DNA from: a virus
Strand: one strand, 5' to 3'
DNA: 64,000 bases
IMG/VR virus record: IMGVR_UViG_3300028563_000014
Location: 1 to 64,000 of that record
Positions within the stretch are counted from its first letter, which is position 1, and every line of letters starts with the position of its first letter. This document shows positions 15,001 to 21,118 of this stretch, piece after piece. The notes under the pieces are model-generated. The model saw only the letters and a program-made list of their open reading frames with translations, was not told the DNA's origin and made no database searches. The translations under genes were made by a program, and so were the position numbers.

Positions 15001-15483
15001 TCAGGCGGAGGGCGCGCCGGTCGTCGGCAGGACGGACACCGGCGTCGCCGCGGTCGCCGCCGCGCGCGCCACCTTCATCCCGAACACGGCTGCGGAGACC
15101 TTCGCCTCGAGGGCTGCCTGGAGTTGCTCGTCGTTCGGGAGCTGCAAGATCGTCTTTGCGCGCTCGATCCCCTCGGGGCCGAACTGCGCCTTGAGCTTGT
15201 CGACGGCGATCGCCCGGAGCTTCTTCTTGTCGTCCATGGACAGGGTTCCGTCCTGGATCCCGGCCTTGAGCTCGACCAGCTCGTGGGCGCTGATGTCCTT
15301 CACGATCTCGCTGATCTGCAGCGCCAGGCGCTCCCCGAATCCACGCGCCACCTCGTTCTTCACCCGGGCCTTCAGGAAGGCATTCCACTTATCCAGCAGG
15401 AAAGGGGACGCCGCAGTGACCATGACGCTCAGCAGCCCGAGGACCGCGATGATGAGCTTTACGACGGCATCAGAGAGGGACAT
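15001..15483 (-). CDS. Holin-like membrane protein (LLH-type candidate)
   Basis: 160 aa: a single N-terminal TM helix (about residues 8-30, VVKLIIAVLGLLSVMVTAAS) followed by a long charged cytoplasmic helical region. This is the layout of LLH-family holins. No Shine-Dalgarno is visible. Instead a TAGACG-N18-CACCAT promoter-like element ends 7 nt before the ATG. Position in a cluster with a papain-like protease and lipoproteins supports a lysis role, but a structural membrane protein is possible. Confidence 0.55.
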   Translation of the reverse strand: MSLSDAVVKLIIAVLGLLSVMVTAASPFLLDKWNAFLKARVKNEVARGFGERLALQISEIVKDISAHELVELKAGIQDGTLSMDDKKKLRAIAVDKLKAQFGPEGIERAKTILQLPNDEQLQAALEAKVSAAVFGMKVARAAATAATPVSVLPTTGAPSA

Positions 15484-15626
15484 GCAGACGATGGTGCCAC
15501 TGGTTTGTCTGCCGCGTCTACTTCTGTACGGGGAGGCGGCAGGTCGACCAGCACCGGCCCGGTGTTTTCGATGAAATCTCGCGGGACTGGTCGCCAGAAG
15601 CTCCAGTAGACCGCGAGGGGTTCCAT
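15459..15626 (-). CDS. Hypothetical protein, 55 aa
   Basis: MEPLAVYWSFWRPVPRDF with AGGTGA upstream. It overlaps the start of the holin-like gene by 25 nt. Aromatic N-terminus, low-complexity C-terminus. Possibly a small lysis accessory; not recognised. Confidence 0.5.
   Translation of the reverse strand: MEPLAVYWSFWRPVPRDFIENTGPVLVDLPPPRTEVDAADKPVAPSSACPSLMPS
15491..15520 (-). promoter_or_regulatory. Late leaderless-type promoter before the holin-like gene
   Basis: TAGACG (15520-15515), 18 nt, CACCAT (15496-15491), 7 nt, ATG at 15483. The only candidate signal for this gene, which lacks a ribosome-binding site. Confidence 0.6.
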
Positions 15627-15634
15627 GTGGAACG

Positions 15635-15961
15635 TCACCTGCCGCGCCGCTCCTCTTCGACCGGGACGCTCCGCTTTCTTCGGTCCCGGAAGAACCCGAC
15701 CTCGATCCCTCCGCGCCGGTCCGGGTCCATCATGACGAGCCGCCCGGTGACCTTGCACCACCACCAGCGCCCGGACGCCGGCCCGCGGCAGAGGACCACA
15801 GGTTGTTCCTCCGTAACGCGCCAGGCGTCGCCGTGCGATGCCGGCGGCGCCGCGTCTTCAGGCAGTTCCCGAAACTCGCAGCCGCGCTCTGGACAGCGGC
15901 GCGCGACCCTTGGGGTCTTCGCGCCGTCGTCAGGCTCGTACGCCAGGTCTACGTCTTCCAC
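15635..15961 (-). CDS. Hypothetical protein, 108 aa
   Basis: GTG start at 15961 (VEDVDLAYEPDDG), 13 nt inside the previous gene. Contains RRCPERGC and VVLCRGPASGRWWWCKVTG, so two Cys pairs. The C-terminus is strongly basic. Function unknown; an earlier in-frame start would overlap the upstream gene heavily. Confidence 0.5.
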   Translation of the reverse strand: MEDVDLAYEPDDGAKTPRVARRCPERGCEFRELPEDAAPPASHGDAWRVTEEQPVVLCRGPASGRWWWCKVTGRLVMMDPDRRGGIEVGFFRDRRKRSVPVEEERRGR

Positions 15962-16317
15962 GGCCCTATCTTCGGGGTGACCCCGGGGGAAGAATCCTCG
16001 CGGCGCGGTAGCCCGGCGCGGGCGCGCTCCTCGTCGATCTGGAGTTTCAGTACCTTGCGGTGCTCGATCAGCAGCTCGATCGCGCACTTCTCGTGCGCGT
16101 CCAGCTCCTCTAGGGCAGCCGCTCGATGAACGTGGTCAGTTCGCTGGACGCCGATGAAAGCATCCGCGAAACGGTCGAAATACCCTGCGAGATCTCTTGT
16201 GAGCTTGACCCCGTCTTGGGCGTGCCTGAGGCCATCGACCGCCTCTTGAACCTTCCGCGAAACCGCCGCCGCTGCCCCACCACCAGATCGCGGACTACCG
16301 TTTCGCTCATGCGACAT
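15949..16317 (-). CDS. Helical protein, 122 aa
   Basis: MSHERNGSPRSGGGAAAAVS with AGGGAGA upstream of the ATG. The remainder is mostly helical with a charged coiled-coil (HRAAALEELDAHEKCAIELL). Unrecognised. Confidence 0.6.
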   Translation of the reverse strand: MSHERNGSPRSGGGAAAAVSRKVQEAVDGLRHAQDGVKLTRDLAGYFDRFADAFIGVQRTDHVHRAAALEELDAHEKCAIELLIEHRKVLKLQIDEERARAGLPRREDSSPGVTPKIGPWKT

Positions 16318-16336
16318 ATTCTCCCTGTTCGTTTGA

Positions 16337-16681
16337 CTAACCACCAGCTCGTGCCGTCTGTACGATCATCGCGATCCTGCCTACCCAGGCCAGCAATCCC
16401 AGGGCCACTGCTATCGAGAACGTCATCGCCGCCGTCTTCCATCGGTCGGCCGTCTTGGATTCCATAGCCCGCTGGGTGACGATGGCCTCCACCGCACTCG
16501 TCAGCCTTGCCAACTGCTCCGAGAGCTCGCCCAGGCGCTCAGCCAGGTCAGAGTCCCTGTCGGCTAGATCGCGGTTTCGCTGCTCCTGGTGAGCCTCGAA
16601 TTTCTCCAACATGCCGACGCGCACCTCGAGTCCTCGAGGGGGGCCGCCCCCGCCGAACCCGACCAGGTGAGGTGCCGACAT
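16337..16681 (-). CDS. Membrane protein with C-terminal TM helix, 114 aa
   Basis: MSAPHLVGFGGGGPPRG, then a coiled coil (about 20-70) and one TM helix near the C-terminus (TFSIAVALGLLAWVGRIAMIV). The ATG at 16681 is chosen because a TAGACG-N18-TACGGT element ends 7 nt upstream. A GTG three codons earlier is less likely. The topology fits a second holin or spanin-like component, not proven. Confidence 0.65.
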   Translation of the reverse strand: MSAPHLVGFGGGGPPRGLEVRVGMLEKFEAHQEQRNRDLADRDSDLAERLGELSEQLARLTSAVEAIVTQRAMESKTADRWKTAAMTFSIAVALGLLAWVGRIAMIVQTARAGG

Positions 16682-16688
16682 GCCACCC

Positions 16689-16718
16689 ACCGTATCTGAC
16701 GGTGAAGAGGCTCGTCTA
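16689..16718 (-). promoter_or_regulatory. Late leaderless-type promoter
   Basis: TAGACG (16718-16713), 18 nt, TACGGT (16694-16689), 7 nt, ATG at 16681. Confidence 0.65.
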
Positions 16719-16729
16719 GATTCCCGTGG

Positions 16730-17017
16730 TCACGGGAAGCAAGCTGACCATGCCGCACATGTCGTCGCGCCAGCCAGGCACCCGGTATCGTACGTGAACG
16801 CGCCGCTGTTCTGGACGTTCTGGCAGACCGCCTCGCACTCCGGGTTCGTGTCGCACCCGAGGCGCGCGCCGTTCTGGCAGGCGTCCGCGCAGGAGGCTCC
16901 TGGGATCGGCGTCGGGATCGGCGCGGGCGGTGGCGGCACGGACGCGCACCCGGCCAGCGCCAGCACGGCCCCCATCACCAGCGCGGCCAAGATCAACGCT
17001 CTCTCCATTGCGCGCAT
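16730..17017 (-). CDS. Cys-rich lipoprotein
   Basis: 95 aa. Basic N-terminus, hydrophobic segment and lipobox LALAGC near residues 20-25 predict lipidation and export. The mature part has a Pro-rich stretch, then a Cys-rich domain (CADACQNGARLGC, CEAVC, TGCLAG, CAAWSACF) likely held by disulfides outside the cytoplasm. The start overlaps the protease stop as TGATG. It could be an outer-membrane spanin-like or superinfection-exclusion lipoprotein. Confidence 0.75.
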   Translation of the reverse strand: MRAMERALILAALVMGAVLALAGCASVPPPPAPIPTPIPGASCADACQNGARLGCDTNPECEAVCQNVQNSGAFTYDTGCLAGATTCAAWSACFP

Positions 17018-17793
17018 CAGAACCCCTTGAAGCGAGGCGTGCTCACGGCGATCCAGAGGTCGGTCGCCGCCTGCACGTAGTCCCACGAGATGTCGAAGTA
17101 ACCGCCCTGGAAGACGTTCGTGCCCCAGCTGGTCAGCGACCGAGCTGCCCGATCGCCGTCGTGGCCGCACAGGACCATGGCGTGGCCCCCGGCGATCTGA
17201 TCCCCCGGCTCCGGCGGCTGGGCGATGCCCGTGGGCCCGAGGTTCCCAGAGCAGAACTGATCCGTGACCTGGACGCCGTAGACCACCAGGTGGCCGGCGC
17301 CCAGCGCTCGCTTGACGTCGTCCACCAGCGCGCCGCCGATCGACAGGATCCGGCGGTAGTCCGTCGGCTGCCGCTGGTCGAACGCCCCCTCCAGCACGGA
17401 CAGGGGCGGCTGCTTCTTCCACCGGTCCTCGCCGCTGTACGGCCAGAGCTCCTCCGGGCAGAAGCCGAACGTGGAGATCGCCTCGAACCCCAGGTGGATG
17501 AACGACCCGGCGTCCTGGTCGGTCTCCCGCAGATACGACCGGCCCAGCCAGTAGGCGGCGAGCCGAGACAAGATCGGCGTCTCCGCCGGCGCGCCCTCGG
17601 CCAGCTGGCACCCGCGGACCACGTTCGCGATCGAGTTGTAGACGCAGTCCTCGTAGTCCTGGTCGAGCACGGTCGTCAGCGAAACGAGGTCTGACGCCGC
17701 TGGCACCGGGCCCGCGCCCAGGTGCGGACGGGCGTCTCGCTGCGCACCGAGCCCCGGCGGAGATGGCCGGTAGCCGAGCCGGCGCGCGTTCAC
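17017..17793 (-). CDS. Papain-like (C1-type) cysteine protease domain protein
   Basis: 258 aa with a GTG start forming a GTGA overlap. The catalytic Cys is probably Cys50 in DQDYEDCVYNSIANVV, the His is His204 in AGGHAMVLCG, and the Asn/Trp block is TSWGTNVFQGGYFDISW (222-237). This is the usual C1 order. No signal peptide is visible. It may process a phage structural protein, cut a host protein, or act in lysis with neighbouring lipoproteins. Confidence 0.75.
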   Translation of the reverse strand: MNARRLGYRPSPPGLGAQRDARPHLGAGPVPAASDLVSLTTVLDQDYEDCVYNSIANVVRGCQLAEGAPAETPILSRLAAYWLGRSYLRETDQDAGSFIHLGFEAISTFGFCPEELWPYSGEDRWKKQPPLSVLEGAFDQRQPTDYRRILSIGGALVDDVKRALGAGHLVVYGVQVTDQFCSGNLGPTGIAQPPEPGDQIAGGHAMVLCGHDGDRAARSLTSWGTNVFQGGYFDISWDYVQAATDLWIAVSTPRFKGF

Positions 17794-18176
17794 GTCCCGC
17801 TCCCGGCTGCCAGCGCCACGTGGGTGATCCAGTCGCCCAGGCTGCCCCCGGCCCACCCGCACGAGCAATTCCCGGGCGTGGTGGCGATCCTAACGTGCCT
17901 CAGCATCGCCGCGCGGAAGTCCTGCGTGGTCCGGATCTTCGCAGTCGAGGCCGCCTGCGACTCGGCCGCTGACACGCCGGACGTCTGCGCCGCCCGCTGC
18001 TCACCAATCACGTCATTGGCGCGCGCGATCAGGACGTCGAGCCCGGCGTCCACCAGGACGCCGACCACCCGCTCCGTCAGCAGGACCCCGGGGAACGGCA
18101 CGGAGACCAGCTCCGCGAGCTTCAGGACGTCGTCCACGACGTCCTTCGCCACCTGCGCCTGTGGCACGCCGCTCAT
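17790..18176 (-). CDS. Hypothetical protein, 128 aa
   Basis: MSGVPQAQVAKDVVDDVLKL. Helical N-terminus followed by Ala-rich helices and a C-terminal CSCGWAGGS segment. Coupled to the protease gene by GTGA. Function unknown. Confidence 0.6.
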   Translation of the reverse strand: MSGVPQAQVAKDVVDDVLKLAELVSVPFPGVLLTERVVGVLVDAGLDVLIARANDVIGEQRAAQTSGVSAAESQAASTAKIRTTQDFRAAMLRHVRIATTPGNCSCGWAGGSLGDWITHVALAAGSGT

Positions 18177-18178
18177 GG

Positions 18179-18673
18179 CTACGACCGCGGGGCCGACAAG
18201 ATCGCCGGGTCTGAGATTACGTAGCGGGTTCCCGGCGGCAGCGAACGAACGGAGACGCGCCCCGGCGCGCCGACGCGCTGCACGCCCAGCGGCCCCAGCA
18301 GTGCCATAACGCTCACGTAGGCCGTCTGGAAGTCCTGGAATGCCTCGGCGATCTGCACCTGCGAGAGCGCCTGGGTCCCTTGGCAGATCTTCAGGCCGGC
18401 ATCGTTCGCCACCTGCGCGTCCGAGATGCCGATTTCGATCTTCGCCTGAAGTGCCGGGTTGGGTGCGGTTGCGAAGATCGCCTGCTCGGTGGCCCTCACG
18501 ACGACCAGGGCGACCTGGGCGTCCTTCGCGTACGCCTCGGCCTGCGGCAGGTTGTTGATGACCGGTGCCAGGTGAGCGCACCCGGGGGACATGCCGACGG
18601 CGATCATCGCCACCCCGAGGATCAGCCCGGACAACGTGCAGGCTACACCGCAGATCCGCGCGAGCTTCTTCAT
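18179..18673 (-). CDS. Exported protein or lipoprotein, 164 aa
   Basis: MKKLARICGVACTLSGLILG with a hydrophobic core to residue 28, then MSPGCAHLAP. This looks like a signal peptide with a non-canonical lipobox (SPGC). The mature protein is Ala/Gln-rich and helical. The ATG is 7 nt after TTGACA-N18-CAGAGT with no Shine-Dalgarno, so leaderless translation is predicted. Probably periplasmic or surface-attached. Confidence 0.7.
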   Translation of the reverse strand: MKKLARICGVACTLSGLILGVAMIAVGMSPGCAHLAPVINNLPQAEAYAKDAQVALVVVRATEQAIFATAPNPALQAKIEIGISDAQVANDAGLKICQGTQALSQVQIAEAFQDFQTAYVSVMALLGPLGVQRVGAPGRVSVRSLPPGTRYVISDPAILSAPRS

Positions 18674-18680
18674 GCGGTCA

Positions 18681-18710
18681 ACTCTGCGCCTGCCCGCGCG
18701 CGACTGTCAA
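18681..18710 (-). promoter_or_regulatory. Late leaderless-type promoter
   Basis: TTGACA (18710-18705), 18 nt, CAGAGT (18686-18681), 7 nt, ATG at 18673. Perfect consensus -35. Confidence 0.75.
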
Positions 18711-18937
18711 CCTTGCGGGGCTGCAGCATCCAGCGCGTCGAGCGTCACGGAGATGGCCGTTCGCAGCGACGTCAGCGCGTGCGACAGCGCCGCTACCTGC
18801 TCCGTCAACTCATTTGCGCGCTGGGCCACCAGCGTTACCTCGGCCTTCAGAACGGAAGCGCGGCTGGCGGTCTCTCGGGCTTCTCGCCCCAGGACCACCA
18901 GCCGCTGTCTGATTTCGGAGCGCTGACGCTCCGTCAT
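18707..18937 (-). CDS. Coiled-coil protein, 76 aa
   Basis: MTERQRSEIRQRLVVLGREA. The whole protein is a heptad-rich helix with a Ser/Thr/Ala C-terminus. A GAGG ribosome-binding site precedes the ATG. Function unknown; may oligomerise. Confidence 0.6.
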   Translation of the reverse strand: MTERQRSEIRQRLVVLGREARETASRASVLKAEVTLVAQRANELTEQVAALSHALTSLRTAISVTLDALDAAAPQG

Positions 18938-18944
18938 GGAGACC

Positions 18945-19349
18945 TCAGCTCGAGGGAACCGCCGAGACCTCGGGCAGCTGCAGCTCGTAGACGCTGGCCG
19001 GCACCGCCTCCTGCGACGGGATCGGCGGGTTCAGGTCCATGTGGCCGGGGTGCGCCGGGCTGCCCGCCTTGAAGGTCGCGTACTTCTCGCCCTTCACGTA
19101 GACGGTGGCCTCCGTGATCAGGGAGTTCGCCGGGATCATCTGCTTCGTGAAGATCCGGGCATCCTTCGGGTCGCGCAGTTCATGCGCCGGGTGGAACACC
19201 ACGTCCGCCTTCGAGAAGGCGAGCAGGATGTCTCCGCCGGCCAGGTTGATCGGCGTGAGCTTGACGTAGGTCGTCCAGGCTTCCTCGCCGTCCTCGCCCT
19301 GGCGGGGAACCCGAGAGATGAGAGCGCACTTGCAGAGGATCTTCGGCAT
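18945..19349 (-). CDS. Hypothetical virion-region protein, 134 aa
   Basis: MPKILCKCALISRVPRQGED with AAAAGGA upstream. Predicted beta-rich (WTTYVKLTPINLAGGDILLAF, SLITEATVYVKGEKYATF). Unrecognised; lies between fibre and lysis genes. Confidence 0.6.
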   Translation of the reverse strand: MPKILCKCALISRVPRQGEDGEEAWTTYVKLTPINLAGGDILLAFSKADVVFHPAHELRDPKDARIFTKQMIPANSLITEATVYVKGEKYATFKAGSPAHPGHMDLNPPIPSQEAVPASVYELQLPEVSAVPSS

Positions 19350-19377
19350 GGTCTTCGTCCTTTTCGATTGCTGTTTT

Positions 19378-19788
19378 TCAGAGCCCCATGGACGCCCGGG
19401 AGCGTGCCTGGGCCTCCTGTCGGTCGAACTTCTTCTCCCACACCTCGCACGGCCCGTCCCCTGCCATCTTCTTCGAGCAGGTCTTGCAGCAGGGGCGCCT
19501 GCACGCGCTGCAGAAGCAGCCGATGTCGTCCAGGCGCTGCGAGAACTCGACGATCGTCACGTGCTGGCAGTGCCCGCAGGTGAACGTCTCCTTCTCGACC
19601 AGCTTCCCGGTCGAGACGTCCTCGGTGAGGAAATACCCCTTGCGGCGCCCCTGGATCTCGAAGGAGATCCGGGGGACGCCCTCCGCCTTCGGACGGGCGT
19701 GCGCGTTGTACCGGTAGCCGTCGGATACCTCCTCCGGTGGAGGGGGAGGCATCTCGCCGTCTGCGGTCGATGTGACCGAGGTATCCAC
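19378..19788 (-). CDS. Zinc-binding protein, 136 aa
   Basis: GTG start at 19788 (MDTSVTSTADGE). A beta domain (VPRISFEIQGRRKGYFLTED) is followed by a cysteine cluster CGHCQH, CFCSACRRPCCKTC, enough for two zinc sites. The family is unrecognised, though similar Cys-cluster proteins occur near phage head and tail genes. The C-terminal helix is basic. Confidence 0.65.
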   Translation of the reverse strand: MDTSVTSTADGEMPPPPPEEVSDGYRYNAHARPKAEGVPRISFEIQGRRKGYFLTEDVSTGKLVEKETFTCGHCQHVTIVEFSQRLDDIGCFCSACRRPCCKTCSKKMAGDGPCEVWEKKFDRQEAQARSRASMGL

Positions 19789-19812
19789 GCGCGCGCTCGA
19801 GGGCCTTCCTCG

Positions 19813-20262
19813 TTACTCGACGAAGTCGCTGTTGACGTCGACCGTGGTCAGCGCGCCGCCGGGGGCCTGGATCTGGAAACCCAGGCCGTTGGCGGTGACC
19901 GCCAGGAAGCAGAGCTCGGCGTCCGGGTTGTAGCCCATCCACTGGCCGAAGCTGCGCGGGTTGAAGCAGACGTCCAGCATCGGCTCGCCGGTGGTGTAGG
20001 TCGGCTCGGCCGAGGCGTTCGAACCTGCGACGCCGCCCGCCACGCTCACGCCGTTCTTCGGGCGAGGGGTGACCGCGGTGCTGGTGCCGGCCGCCGTCGA
20101 CTGGCGAACGAACACCTGGACCGAGGCGTCCGACGACGGCGCGCCGGTGGTCCCGATGCGGAACGCCACCAGGCGGGACCGGAGGGTCGACGACCCGGTG
20201 AGGACGAGAGGGGTCTTGGTCGCCGCGGGGGCGATGGATCCGGAAGCGCCGAAAGTGGGCAT
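19813..20262 (-). CDS. Hypothetical structural protein, 149 aa
   Basis: MPTFGASGSIAPAATKTPLV with AAGGAG upstream. Beta-rich sequence (STLRSRLVAFRIGTTG, ASVQVFVRQS, ELCFLAVTANGLGFQ), typical of small virion or fibre-associated domains. The mRNA probably starts near 20300 from a TTGACG-N18-CAGCAT promoter, giving a 38-nt leader. Confidence 0.6.
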   Translation of the reverse strand: MPTFGASGSIAPAATKTPLVLTGSSTLRSRLVAFRIGTTGAPSSDASVQVFVRQSTAAGTSTAVTPRPKNGVSVAGGVAGSNASAEPTYTTGEPMLDVCFNPRSFGQWMGYNPDAELCFLAVTANGLGFQIQAPGGALTTVDVNSDFVE

Positions 20263-20307
20263 TGCGTCTGCTCCTTGATGGGAAAGATTGCCGTGCTGGC
20301 TCCGGAC

Positions 20308-20337
20308 ATGCTGCCGGACCCCGGGAGCAACCGTCAA
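20308..20337 (-). promoter_or_regulatory. Late promoter, leadered form
   Basis: TTGACG (20337-20332), 18 nt, CAGCAT (20313-20308). The predicted start near 20300 leaves a leader with AAGGAG before the ATG at 20262. Confidence 0.65.
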
Positions 20338-20340
20338 GAT

Positions 20341-20715
20341 TCAGCCGGCGACTAGGTAGTGCAGCGCGCCCACGCCCGCGACGACCACGGCCGTCATCAC
20401 CGTCATGTCCGACGACCACACCACCTCGCGATCGAACGGGATCGCCTGTGGGGGACCCGCCGCCGTCGTGAAGAATGCCACCATCGGGGCATCGGACTGC
20501 AGCAGCACCAGGCGCGCGCCGGCCCCGACCGGGACGACGAAGGCGTCCACCGGCGGGCCGCCTGACCCGGGTGCCCCGGTGGCGACCGCCGCGTCCCCGG
20601 ACTGGTACGAGTCGACCTCGACCTCTTCGAAGACCTGGTACCGGGAGAGCGTCGTCGTGTTGCCGGCGTAGCCCGGATCGACGACCGCCGCCCCGCGCAT
20701 GCGAACGCGCACCAT
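20341..20715 (-). CDS. Small virion-region protein family member 1, 124 aa
   Basis: Ends QAIPFDREVVWSSDM, then VVVAGVGALHYLVAG. The same C-terminal architecture (small residue, PFD, hydrophobic strand, YLxAG) is found in the neighbours at 20722 and 54443. Beta-rich; possibly a decoration or fibre-attachment domain. No function assigned. Confidence 0.65.
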   Translation of the reverse strand: MVRVRMRGAAVVDPGYAGNTTTLSRYQVFEEVEVDSYQSGDAAVATGAPGSGGPPVDAFVVPVGAGARLVLLQSDAPMVAFFTTAAGPPQAIPFDREVVWSSDMTVMTAVVVAGVGALHYLVAG

Positions 20716-20721
20716 GTCGCG

Positions 20722-21081
20722 TCAGTCCCCCGCCAGGAGGTACTCCAGCACGCCGGTCCCGACGATTCGGATCGTCGAGTACGGCGACCGGTCGGACTCC
20801 AGGAACAGGATCCGGTCGAACGGCACGCGCTGGTCGGCGCCCCCGGCCCCGCTCGACAGCAGCGCCGTCAGCAGGTCGCCCCGGAGCGACTTCAGCAGGA
20901 CGAACTTGATGCTCACGATCGATCCCTGGTCCAGGGTCATCGGCGAGATGTCCGTGCCGGCGACCCCACCGGACCCGCTCCGCTCCGCGCTGTAGGTCTT
21001 CTTCCCGGCCAGGGAGACCGTGGTGGTCAGCCCGCCGCACCCGGAGGGGCTGAGGTTCGCCGTTCCCGCGATCTCGAGCAT
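20722..21081 (-). CDS. Small virion-region protein family member 2, 119 aa
   Basis: MLEIAGTANLSPSGCGGLTT, ending VPFDRILFLESDRSPY and IRIVGTGVLEYLLAGD. Paralogue of 20341 and 54443. The start codon lies 7 nt after GTGACC-N18-TACCAT with no Shine-Dalgarno, predicting leaderless translation. Confidence 0.7.
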   Translation of the reverse strand: MLEIAGTANLSPSGCGGLTTTVSLAGKKTYSAERSGSGGVAGTDISPMTLDQGSIVSIKFVLLKSLRGDLLTALLSSGAGGADQRVPFDRILFLESDRSPYSTIRIVGTGVLEYLLAGD

Positions 21082-21088
21082 GGGACGG

Positions 21089-21118
21089 ATGGTACCAGCC
21101 GGCGGCCCGTCAGGTCAC
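21089..21118 (-). promoter_or_regulatory. Late leaderless-type promoter
   Basis: GTGACC (21118-21113), 18 nt, TACCAT (21094-21089), 7 nt, ATG at 21081. The -35 overlaps the end of the upstream 836-aa gene. Confidence 0.6.
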
